From: Coxiellaceae bacterium
GTDB lineage: Bacteria > Pseudomonadota > Gammaproteobacteria > Coxiellales > Coxiellaceae
DNA length: 64,000 nucleotides
NCBI GenBank assembly: GCA_011523685.1
Contig: WTGG01000009.1
Location: 1-64,000 of the forward strand
Direction: 5' to 3'
The notes beneath the pieces are model-generated. The model was not told the origin of the DNA. It ran no database searches and saw only the letters and a list, made by a program, of their open reading frames with translations. Below are positions 1 through 7,741 of the stretch, in pieces. The position numbers were made by a program, and so were the translations under genes. How positions within the stretch are numbered: position 1 is the first letter of the stretch; the number at the start of each line of letters is the position of its first letter.

Positions 1-1604
1 TAGTGATACGACTCAAAGCCTACTTCGTCACGATCAATTTTGCGCAATAGTTTAATGAAAATCTCTTCGCTAATATCTCCACGGTGACGAAGTTTGGTTA
101 ACAAGGAGCGTTCATAGGCTAAAATAAGCGAGAGGAGTTCACGTGCTTCTTTGATGATATGCACCATGGCTTGTGTGTCGCTTTCTTGTGCCTTAATGGC
201 TAATTGGGATTGTCGATTCATGTAGTAATGTTTGACCATCTCTTTGGCAGACTGAGAGTAGGCATCTTTTTCTGTCCACTGTTCTTGCATTCTAGCAATC
301 GCTTTTTCTGTCAAGATATTGTAAATGGTCGCGATACGCTGAGTTTCCTTTATATCACTTTGATTACCTTTTAAGCGCTTAATGACCCATGGCAAGCTTA
401 GTCCTTGAACGAGTAGAGTGAACAAGATGGTCATAAAGGTAAGAAAAATTAATAAATCACGATAAGGAAAGGCGGTATTATTGGGTAGAGTATAGGGGAG
501 TGATAAGGCTAGCGCTAATGACACTAATCCTCGCATCCCTGACCACGAAACAATCACAACTGATTTCAATAGTGCAGGTTGAGATTGTGATGGCTTTTTG
601 TAGCGTGACCAGCGTTGCTGAATGCTGGTATTGATTAATATCCAGATAAAGCGTAGGCCTATCAGTGTTACGATGGTTAAGCTGCTAGCAAAAAAGAGTG
701 TGGAATGTGGAATACTACTCACGGCATTGAGAGAAGCCGGAAACTGAATGCCAATAGCAATGAAAATAATTCCATTCAAGAAGAACAGTAAAGTATCCCA
801 GACGTTGGTGGCAGATAGGCGGTTTTGTGCTGAAAAGACACTTTCGGTGCGACGATGAAATAGGCCTGCACTGACTACAGCTAAAACACCTGATGCACCA
901 ATTTGATCGGCAAATAAATACGATACGTATGCTAAGACAAGATTCATGATAATGGGTAGTTCGCTAGTTGCATCTAGCAAAAAGAAATCGACGATAATGC
1001 TACTGAAATACGCAAAGGCGATTCCAGTGGAGATACCACCCAAGGCGATCCAGGTGGTGTGTGTACTGATCATGGCATTCGTCAGTGAGCCGTAGAAGAT
1101 ATAGCTTAAAGCTATCTTGAATAATACAATACCCATAGCATCGTTAAACAAACTTTCAATTTCGACGGTTCGGATAATATGCTGTTTAACGTTCATTCGC
1201 TGCATGATGCTACAGGCAGCTACCGTATCTGTTGGTGCAATAATGGCACCTAAGGCTAAGGCTGCGCCAAGGTTCATGTCAGGTAAAAAATAGTTGAGTA
1301 CAGTTGCAGTTACAACCATTGTAGCTGCCACCAATAGTACAGATAGAGAAGTGATGGTTCTGTATATGTGGGTGCGAATATCTCGCCAAGAAATTAAACG
1401 TGCCGCAGAAAATAAAATGGGAGGAAGAAAAATACTGAGGATGGTTTCAGGTGGGGGATGCCAGATAGCAACGCCGGGTAGAAAGCCCACGGCTAAACCC
1501 GTGAGTACTAAAAGTAGAGGGTAGGGGATGTTAATACGCTCAGCCATCGAGGAAACAATCACCACGAGAAAGAGGATAAAGGGCAGTAAGGTTAATTCCG
1601 TCAT
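1..1604 (-). CDS. Na+/H+ antiporter, CPA1 (NhaP) family, 3' end cut by window edge
   Basis: I translated this on the minus strand from an ATG at 1604 to the left edge, about 534 codons without a stop. The start MTELTLLPFILFLVVIV opens a series of about 12 hydrophobic segments. Family landmarks visible are APTDTVAA in the early membrane part, ESLFNDAMGIVLF (the acidic ion-binding segment) and SWSGMRGLVSLALALS, all typical of bacterial CPA1 exchangers. A hydrophilic cytoplasmic tail follows from about residue 415. Proteins of this family usually have 520-550 residues, so only the last few codons are likely missing. It should exchange Na+ for H+ at the inner membrane for pH and salt balance. It diverges from the lipoprotein gene at 1807. 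Confidence 0.88.
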   Translation of the reverse strand, partial: MTELTLLPFILFLVVIVSSMAERINIPYPLLLVLTGLAVGFLPGVAIWHPPPETILSIFLPPILFSAARLISWRDIRTHIYRTITSLSVLLVAATMVVTATVLNYFLPDMNLGAALALGAIIAPTDTVAACSIMQRMNVKQHIIRTVEIESLFNDAMGIVLFKIALSYIFYGSLTNAMISTHTTWIALGGISTGIAFAYFSSIIVDFFLLDATSELPIIMNLVLAYVSYLFADQIGASGVLAVVSAGLFHRRTESVFSAQNRLSATNVWDTLLFFLNGIIFIAIGIQFPASLNAVSSIPHSTLFFASSLTIVTLIGLRFIWILINTSIQQRWSRYKKPSQSQPALLKSVVIVSWSGMRGLVSLALALSLPYTLPNNTAFPYRDLLIFLTFMTILFTLLVQGLSLPWVIKRLKGNQSDIKETQRIATIYNILTEKAIARMQEQWTEKDAYSQSAKEMVKHYYMNRQSQLAIKAQESDTQAMVHIIKEARELLSLILAYERSLLTKLRHRGDISEEIFIKLLRKIDRDEVGFESYH

Positions 1605-1806
1605 AAGCGTGAATCATCTATCGCTAAATAATAGCCATTAAATTAGCGGGTTATCTGCTGTTGTGCAAGGATATCTATGGGTTGATTATTGATTGACCAT
1701 ATTGGTGCCCGGATTGCGTGAAATAATGAGAATGTGTAACATAGGCACAGCTTTTCGGAGTGTTAGGATAACGTATTTCACAGGATGTTTAATTAAGGGG
1801 ATAACA

Positions 1807-2268
1807 ATGAAACAGTTTATGACATTCACTTGTGCTGCATTAATGGCAGCTACCATGATGACAGGTTGTACACCAGGTAATAACACCGGTGGTGCGACGA
1901 TGACCGGTGCTGCATTAGGCGGTTTGCTCGGTGGAGCTTTGACGGGTGGTGATGATAAGTGGGCCGGAGCATTAGCTGGGGCATTAGTGGGTGGTGCTAT
2001 CGGTAATCAGATCGGTAAGCGTATGGATGCTCAAGATAAAAAGAATATGGAGAGTGCTATCACAACAACACCTGTGGGTAATCAGGCTCAGTGGACTAAT
2101 CAGCAGACTGATATCACTTACAAAGTAACACCTACTAAACAGTATAAAACTGCTAGTAATCAGTATTGCCGAGAGTACACTACAAGCGTTAAAGTGGACG
2201 GCCAATGGCAAAATGCCTATGGTAAGGCTTGTCGTCAGCCAGATGGTACATGGAAAATGGTGAGCTAA
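1807..2268 (+). CDS. Glycine-zipper lipoprotein, 17-kDa surface antigen type
   Basis: A 153-residue protein. I chose the ATG at 1807 because an AAGGGG ribosome-binding site precedes it and it gives a clean lipoprotein signal peptide, MKQFMTFTCAALMAATMMTGC, with the lipidated Cys near residue 21. Residues about 30-80 are a glycine zipper (ALGGLLGGALTGG, AGALVGGAIGNQIGKRMD), a membrane-hairpin motif. The C-terminal part, with YCREYTT and YGKACRQPDGTWK, matches the Rickettsia 17-kDa surface antigen family. It is probably an outer-membrane lipoprotein; its exact role is unknown. A strong terminator follows directly, so it is likely a single-gene transcript. Confidence 0.85.
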   Translation: MKQFMTFTCAALMAATMMTGCTPGNNTGGATMTGAALGGLLGGALTGGDDKWAGALAGALVGGAIGNQIGKRMDAQDKKNMESAITTTPVGNQAQWTNQQTDITYKVTPTKQYKTASNQYCREYTTSVKVDGQWQNAYGKACRQPDGTWKMVS

Positions 2269-2294
2269 TGGCTTGTCAGGATTTATTGATATGG

Positions 2295-2325
2295 AAATCC
2301 CCACATTAACGTGGGGATTTTTTTT
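2295..2325 (+). terminator. Rho-independent terminator
   Basis: A perfect 10-bp stem (AAATCCCCAC/GTGGGGATTT) with loop ATTAAC is followed by a T run. It lies 27 bases after the lipoprotein stop and ends that transcript before hemB. Confidence 0.9.
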
Positions 2326-2342
2326 ATAGCGAGATAATTATT

Positions 2343-3344
2343 ATGTCATTTACTATCGATACCCCAGCCCAACGCTTGCGCCGCTTACGACATCACGCCA
2401 CATTGCGTGATATGGTGCAAGAGCATCGTGTCTCAATCAGTGATTTAGTCTTGCCCATTTTTGTTAAAGCTGGGATTACCGAGCCACAACCAATTGAGGC
2501 TATGCCCGGTCATTCGCAATGGCCTGTTGAGCAGCTCGATGAAGAAATTGCCCAGATTGTCGAGCTAGGTATTCCTGCGGTGATGTTATTTGGTGTGCCT
2601 GCCTACAAAGACGCGTGTGGTAGTTCGGCTCTGTTAGATGATGGCGTGGTTCAACAAGCCGTAAGGCGTATCAAGCAGTTGGCCCCCGATCTTTTAGTGA
2701 TTACAGATCTGTGTTTTTGTGAATACACTGATCATGGACATTGTGGTGTGCTGTCTTCTGACCAGGCTAATGCGGTGGATAATGATGCCACTTTAATTTT
2801 ATTGGCTGAGCAAGCAGTGAGTCACGCAAAAGCCGGTGCTGATGTCATAGCTCCTAGTGGCATGATGGATGGCATGGTAGCAGCCATCCGTAAAGGATTA
2901 GATCAGTTTGGTTTTTCACATCTACCGATCATGAGTTATGCGGTAAAATATGCCTCTAGTTTATACGAACCTTTTCGTGAAGCTGCAGAAGGTGCTCCAC
3001 AGCATGGTGACCGTCGTGGGTATCAAATGAACCCAGCCAATGCCAGTATTGGTGTGCGAGAGGCACAGCAAGATGTACAAGAGGGAGCTGATTGTTTAAT
3101 GGTTAAGCCAGGTGGTTTGTACCTCGATATGGTGCAACGTTTGCGTGAACGATTTCCAGGTGTACCGTTAGCGGTGTATCAAGTCAGTGGCGAATTTGCC
3201 ATGATCAAAGCTGCTGCAGAAAAAGGGTGTGTCAATGAAACAGCCATGATGCAAGAAAGTCTGTTGTCGATGAAACGCGCTGGAGCTGATATGATCATCA
3301 CCTATTTCGCAAAACCGATGGCGAGGTTGTTACGCCATCTTTAA
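2343..3344 (+). CDS. hemB: Delta-aminolevulinic acid dehydratase (porphobilinogen synthase)
   Basis: 333 residues, full length for the family. HemB condenses two 5-aminolevulinate molecules to porphobilinogen, the second common step of haem synthesis, in the cytoplasm. Visible landmarks are the metal/active-site segment DLCFCEYTDHGHCG, the PSGMMDGMVAAIR segment, the first active-site Lys in SYAVKYASS, and the Schiff-base Lys in MVKPGG. The ATG at 2343 fits the family N-terminus RLRRLRHH. radA follows 20 bases downstream on the same strand and is probably co-transcribed. Confidence 0.97.
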   Translation: MSFTIDTPAQRLRRLRHHATLRDMVQEHRVSISDLVLPIFVKAGITEPQPIEAMPGHSQWPVEQLDEEIAQIVELGIPAVMLFGVPAYKDACGSSALLDDGVVQQAVRRIKQLAPDLLVITDLCFCEYTDHGHCGVLSSDQANAVDNDATLILLAEQAVSHAKAGADVIAPSGMMDGMVAAIRKGLDQFGFSHLPIMSYAVKYASSLYEPFREAAEGAPQHGDRRGYQMNPANASIGVREAQQDVQEGADCLMVKPGGLYLDMVQRLRERFPGVPLAVYQVSGEFAMIKAAAEKGCVNETAMMQESLLSMKRAGADMIITYFAKPMARLLRHL

Positions 3345-3364
3345 ATTCAATAAGGACATGTCGG

Positions 3365-4723
3365 ATGGTCAAAACCAAGGTCAGTTATCAGTGCCAACAG
3401 TGTGGTAGTTCTCATCACCAGTGGCAAGGCCAATGTGCGGATTGTGGTGAATGGAATACGTTAGTAGAAGCCACTGAAACCAGTACTAAACGCGATCAAC
3501 GTGCGGGTGGTTATGCCGGTGTGGCTCCTCAAATTACGCCGTTATCCGAGGTTGCCTTTACGGATAATCAACGTTTATCAACGGGTATTGCCGAATTTGA
3601 TCATGCACTGGGTGGTGGTTTAGTGGCTGACTCCGTTGTCTTGATTGGTGGAGATCCAGGAGTTGGAAAGTCCACCTTGTTATTGCAAATGATGTGTCAG
3701 TTGTCCACTGGATTATCTGCTTTATATGTTACCGGTGAAGAGTCTTTGCAACAGCTCGCCATGCGTGCTCATCGACTCGGCGCATCAACCTGTGGTTTGC
3801 AATTACTCGCAGAAACTCAAGTCGAAACTATTATTGCACAAGCACAACGACTTAAACCTAAAGTGTTGGTGGTGGACTCCATTCAAACCGTGTTTACAGA
3901 AGCAGTCACTTCAGCACCCGGTTCGGTCAGTCAATTGCGAGAAAGTGCAGCACGTCTTGTGCGTTTTGCCAAACAAACGGGCACAGCCTTGTTGTTAGTG
4001 GGTCATGTGACTAAAGAGGGGGCGATTGCAGGTCCGCGTGTGCTGGAGCATATGGTCGATGCGGTGCTGTATTTTGAAGGACGCAATGACAGTCGTTATC
4101 GCGTGGTTCGTGCTGTGAAAAATCGCTTTGGTGCTGTCAATGAAATTGGTTTGTTTGCGATGACCGAGCAAGGATTAAAGCCAGTCAATAATCCTTCTGC
4201 GATTTTTCTATCAGAATATGATGCGAATAAACCCGGTAGCTCTGTCATGGTGACTTGGGAGGGCAGTCGACCGTTATTGGTTGAAGTGCAAGCTCTGGTC
4301 GATGAAAGTCATTTGGGTAATCCAAGACGTGTGACAGTGGGACTTGAGCAAAATCGTCTAGCGATGTTGTTAGCTGTGTTGCATCGTCATGGGGGCGTGG
4401 CCACTCATGATCAAGATGTGTTTTTAAATGTGGTGGGTGGTCTGCGTGTTATGGAAACAGCGGCTGACTTAGCCTTAGTGTTATCCGTCTTATCCAGTTT
4501 GCGTAACAAGGCACTGCCAAAGGATCTTGTGGTGTTTGGTGAGATTGGATTAGCTGGTGAGATACGCCCTGTACCCAGTGGTTCAGAGCGTTTAAAAGAA
4601 GCGATTAAGCATGGCTTTAAACGTGCTATCATGCCACAAGCTAATTGCCCAAAGACTTTGCCAATCGGTGTTGAAGTGATTGCGGCATCAACTCTATCGG
4701 ACGTCATTGGCCAGATACTGTAG
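3365..4723 (+). CDS. radA: DNA repair protein RadA
   Basis: 452 residues, the standard RadA length. RadA is a RecA-like ATPase that promotes branch migration of recombination intermediates. In order: an N-terminal C4 zinc finger (CQQCGSSHHQWQGQCADCGEW), Walker A GGDPGVGKST near residue 100, the RadA-specific KNRFG motif in VKNRFGAVNEIG, and a C-terminal Lon-protease-like domain. It follows hemB closely, and the ABC exporter starts 25 bases after its stop, so the three could share a transcript. Confidence 0.97.
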   Translation: MVKTKVSYQCQQCGSSHHQWQGQCADCGEWNTLVEATETSTKRDQRAGGYAGVAPQITPLSEVAFTDNQRLSTGIAEFDHALGGGLVADSVVLIGGDPGVGKSTLLLQMMCQLSTGLSALYVTGEESLQQLAMRAHRLGASTCGLQLLAETQVETIIAQAQRLKPKVLVVDSIQTVFTEAVTSAPGSVSQLRESAARLVRFAKQTGTALLLVGHVTKEGAIAGPRVLEHMVDAVLYFEGRNDSRYRVVRAVKNRFGAVNEIGLFAMTEQGLKPVNNPSAIFLSEYDANKPGSSVMVTWEGSRPLLVEVQALVDESHLGNPRRVTVGLEQNRLAMLLAVLHRHGGVATHDQDVFLNVVGGLRVMETAADLALVLSVLSSLRNKALPKDLVVFGEIGLAGEIRPVPSGSERLKEAIKHGFKRAIMPQANCPKTLPIGVEVIAASTLSDVIGQIL

Positions 4724-4748
4724 CGATTGAATCACAAGGAGGTGTGAT

Positions 4749-6443
4749 GTGTGGGAGTTAATGCGTGACTGGTTGATGCAATGCCGAGGTTTAATTCGAC
4801 GCGTTGCTGCTTGGACCATTGTATCCAGTTTGTTTGACGGTATGGGTCTGCTCATTTTATTGCCTGTTTTGCAGTTAACACCGCTGTCATCACATGCAAC
4901 TCATGGATTATGGTTGTTTCATAATGTTCAATTGACATTACCCATGGCGCTATCGGCTTATATTCTCATAGTGGTTGCGTTTACGGCGATTCGTTATCGA
5001 GCGTCATTAATCACGACTGAGCTTAATAATGTCATTGCCATGTCTTTACGAGAACGTATTTATGCAAGCTTAATTCATTGTCGTTGGTCCTTTATCAAAA
5101 CGTTTAAAACAGGCTATTTGAATCATCTCTTGATCATGAATATTCAAAATGCATCCTATGCCTGTGGGCAAGTCATTAAACTGCTTTCAACTGCGTGTTT
5201 TGCTTTCGTTTATTTACTGATTTCATGCTATTTCAATTGGATGCTTACTGCAGTGGCAGCGATCGTGGGTGTAACGCTGTTTATGTTGATTCGTCAATGG
5301 GATCGTTGGATTGTGCCTCAAGCACAGCAGCAGGTCGATAGCTTTGCTAATTTAAACCAGTGGGTTGGGGAGCACTTACGCAGTTTAAAGCTCTGTAAAA
5401 TGTATCAGTTAGAGAAGCAGCAAAAGGCATTGATTAATACGATTTCAGAGCAAATTAATCAACCTCAAGTGGTGCATACCCGTATCACCACGTTAAATCG
5501 ATCGGCTTATTTGGTCGGTGGTGCTGTGGCCTTTGCTGTGATTTTTTATGCGGCTGTGACTTGGTTGTCGGTGCCTATCACTACGTTATTAGTGTTGCTG
5601 TATATTTACTCTCGTTGTATCTCTCAGCTATCTTCCATGCATGGTGCTTATCAGCAACTATTAAAAGTGAAGCCAGCCTTAGATGAGTTGCATACTTTTG
5701 ATCAACGATGTCAGTCACATCAACAGCCACACTATGAGAGTCAACCACACACGTTGATGGTTCGTGATGCAATAGAAGTGCGCGCAGTCACTTATCGTCA
5801 TGCGGATCAACAAGAGGCAGAGCCTGCGATTTTGCAAGAGGTCTCGTTTAGCATTCCTTGTCGTCAAATAACGTGTTTCATGGGGCCATCTGGTTGTGGT
5901 AAATCCACATTGCTGGATTTGTTGTGTGGCTTGGTGACACCTACTTCAGGTCAGATCTATCTCGATGGCATGCCTTTAACCGAATCATTGGCACTGCAAT
6001 GGCAGTGTGTCATTGGTTATGTGCCACAAGAAACGGTGTTATTTCATACCACGCTGCGTGACAACTTATTGGTTGGTCACCCTGACGCCACCGATGATAA
6101 AATCTGGCAGGCATTGCATCAAGCATCCGCCAGTACTCTAGTGGAACAGTTACCACAAGGTCTAGACACCGTGGTAGGTCCTAACGGTGTGCGTTTGTCA
6201 GGCGGAGAACGTCAGCGAATAGCACTTGCACGGGCATTAATAAAATCACCACAGTGTCTGGTGTTGGATGAAGCAACCAACGCATTGGATCACAACAGTG
6301 AACAACAGTTTTGGCAAGCGATTCGTGATTTAAACTATCCATTGACGATTATTATGGTGACGCATCAGCCACACCTAACCCATTATGCTGATCAGGTGTT
6401 GTCATTGGATCAGCTCACGCATCAGCCAGTGTCTGTGGAATAG
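4749..6443 (+). CDS. ABC exporter, probable lasso-peptide exporter (D protein)
   Basis: 564 residues with a fused membrane and ATPase half, the architecture of lasso-peptide D proteins and other peptide exporters. The first 300 residues contain about six hydrophobic segments. The ATPase half has Walker A GPSGCGKST, signature LSGGERQRIALARAL, Walker B CLVLDEATNALD and an H-loop His in VTHQ. There is no C39 peptidase domain at the N-terminus, as expected when leader removal is done by B2. I keep the GTG at 4749 because AAGGAGG sits 6 bases upstream; ATG 4761 is the alternative. The substrate is inferred from the lasso genes at 7.6-12.5 kb. It is on the opposite strand to most of them and could instead export something else. 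Confidence 0.75.
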   Translation: MWELMRDWLMQCRGLIRRVAAWTIVSSLFDGMGLLILLPVLQLTPLSSHATHGLWLFHNVQLTLPMALSAYILIVVAFTAIRYRASLITTELNNVIAMSLRERIYASLIHCRWSFIKTFKTGYLNHLLIMNIQNASYACGQVIKLLSTACFAFVYLLISCYFNWMLTAVAAIVGVTLFMLIRQWDRWIVPQAQQQVDSFANLNQWVGEHLRSLKLCKMYQLEKQQKALINTISEQINQPQVVHTRITTLNRSAYLVGGAVAFAVIFYAAVTWLSVPITTLLVLLYIYSRCISQLSSMHGAYQQLLKVKPALDELHTFDQRCQSHQQPHYESQPHTLMVRDAIEVRAVTYRHADQQEAEPAILQEVSFSIPCRQITCFMGPSGCGKSTLLDLLCGLVTPTSGQIYLDGMPLTESLALQWQCVIGYVPQETVLFHTTLRDNLLVGHPDATDDKIWQALHQASASTLVEQLPQGLDTVVGPNGVRLSGGERQRIALARALIKSPQCLVLDEATNALDHNSEQQFWQAIRDLNYPLTIIMVTHQPHLTHYADQVLSLDQLTHQPVSVE

Positions 6444-6453
6444 CAATGCGTGC

Positions 6454-6864
6454 TTACCAGTGTGAGCAACTCGTTTGGTTACACGATAAGCCATCACCGT
6501 ACCAGTCATTATGCGTTGTCTGGTCGCTGTAAATCATCGTCTTATCAGCATTATTGACCGTAATATCGATTAGGTAGATCTCATCAGAGTAATAAGCCAT
6601 CCAGTGATTAGGTTCTACGGTATGCCATTTTCCATCGCCATCAGTCACCATAATGCTTTGATCGCTAGATGCGTTGTAGATGGGGTCGCACATGGTGGTT
6701 TTACGGTTGCCACGACTGGATTGGATGCTGTCACATAAGGCTTGCCCACTTTCATAGGACCCTTCTCCTTCAGCAATTTTGAAGCGATGAAAGAGGTCGG
6801 CATGGAGTGTTGGCGTCAGTGTCATTATAGATAACGTTAGACAAGTAAGGGCAGTTTTTTTCAT
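6454..6864 (-). CDS. Small secreted protein, paralogue of the gene at 7163
   Basis: 136 residues from the ATG at 6864, which has an AGGAAA ribosome-binding site and starts a clear Sec signal peptide (MKKTALTCLTLSIMTLTPTLHA). The mature part has four Cys and ends in GLSCNQTSCSHW. The neighbour at 7163 shares the same plan: signal peptide, an early GEGSYESG/GDYSNG segment followed by a Cys pair, and a C-terminal GL-C---TSCS-W. I do not recognise the family. Its place between the lasso precursor and the exporter makes a link to the lasso peptide (immunity, binding or co-secretion) possible, but nothing in the sequence proves it. Confidence 0.75.
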   Translation of the reverse strand: MKKTALTCLTLSIMTLTPTLHADLFHRFKIAEGEGSYESGQALCDSIQSSRGNRKTTMCDPIYNASSDQSIMVTDGDGKWHTVEPNHWMAYYSDEIYLIDITVNNADKTMIYSDQTTHNDWYGDGLSCNQTSCSHW

Positions 6865-7112
6865 GGTTTTCCTAAGATAGTTATCGGGGGATTGATTATG
6901 TTGTCTTAAGTCCACATAAGTAAAATATTTACTGACGATGAGTGATTGATGTTTCATGATAGTGATCAACTAACCGATAAATATTTTTAGTGATCAAAAA
7001 AGCGCGATAATCATTCGTTGATGTGGGATGATTATTTTTTTCGATGTCATTGCCTGAAGATAAAAGCAGCATTAAATCCCGCTTGGGATAAATAGTTAAA
7101 CGTTGTTGATGC

Positions 7113-7144
7113 AAAAAAACACCTACTACGTGGCGTAGTAGGTG
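7113..7144 (-). terminator. Rho-independent terminator, minus strand
   Basis: An 11-bp perfect stem (CACCTACTACG/CGTAGTAGGTG) with a three-base loop is followed, on the minus strand, by seven T. It lies 18 bases past the stop of the 7163-7579 gene and would end the cyclase-precursor-secreted-protein transcript. Confidence 0.9.
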
Positions 7145-7162
7145 TGGGTTTTTGAGTTAAGG

Positions 7163-7579
7163 TTAAGTCCAATTTGAGCAGGACGTATTTGTGCAGGTTA
7201 GCCCCACATTATTTATAGGGAAATTATCATAGATTTTGTCACCAGGCGTGTCATTATTGAACTGGAGTATAAATACATGATCATTTTGATCTGGGTTCGT
7301 GCTTGCGTATAGTTGGACAAATCCAGGAACATTTTGTGTTGAGAAGATTTCTTCCTGGTGTGTTCCGTCTGAATGCTCTGCTAGTAAGTTGAAAGTACCA
7401 GTGGCTTGCATAGGAATGCAATATTGATACTCTGGGTGTGCGGAATACCAAGTGTCACAAACTTCTTTTCCGTTTGAGTAGTCGCCGAGAACCGTAGTGA
7501 GAATTTCCTTGGCATATGTAGTGCTATGCATAACTAGGGGTAATGTAAAAATAGCAATACACTTGTTCAGTAATTTCAT
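7163..7579 (-). CDS. Small secreted protein downstream of the lasso precursor
   Basis: 138 residues from the ATG at 7579; the upstream ATG at 7591 overlaps the GGAG ribosome-binding site and is less likely. An N-terminal signal peptide (MKLLNKCIAIFTLPLVMHS) is followed by a mature domain with four Cys, ending GLTCTNTSCSNWT. It is a paralogue of the 6454-6864 protein. Its start is only 33 bases after the precursor stop and a terminator follows it, so it almost certainly shares the lasso precursor's mRNA. No known lasso maturation or isopeptidase family matches by eye. Function unknown; a role in immunity or delivery is an inference from co-transcription. Confidence 0.78.
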   Translation of the reverse strand: MKLLNKCIAIFTLPLVMHSTTYAKEILTTVLGDYSNGKEVCDTWYSAHPEYQYCIPMQATGTFNLLAEHSDGTHQEEIFSTQNVPGFVQLYASTNPDQNDHVFILQFNNDTPGDKIYDNFPINNVGLTCTNTSCSNWT

Positions 7580-7612
7580 GACTTTCTCCATGTGTTGTTG
7601 ATAAAAAAACGA

Positions 7613-7741
7613 TTAGCTGACAGGGTTTCCTTGCGCATCTTGAAGGCCATCATTACCTCCGGTTTCTTTGCCTGCTGCAAGGCCGCAAGTGATTTTGTTA
7701 ATTTCTATATTACTAACTTGAGGTTTGTCCCATTCTTTCAT
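7613..7741 (-). CDS. Lasso-peptide precursor (A peptide), 42 residues
   Basis: I found this small gene by reading the minus strand between the cyclase and the secreted protein. The ATG at 7741 has AAGGAGA 5 bases upstream and lies inside the last 29 bases of the cyclase gene. Leader residues 1-19 are MKEWDKPQVSNIEINKITC: W4-x-x-P7-x-V9 fits the [YW]xxP motif bound by B1, and Thr18 is at the -2 position required by B2. The predicted core is residues 20-42, beginning GLAAGKETGG and ending GNPVS. Gly1 and Glu7 of the core are the only pair fitting a 7-9 residue macrolactam, giving a 7-residue ring as in xanthomonins. The C-terminal Ser fits phosphorylation by the cluster's kinase. Confidence 0.88.
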   Translation of the reverse strand: MKEWDKPQVSNIEINKITCGLAAGKETGGNDGLQDAQGNPVS

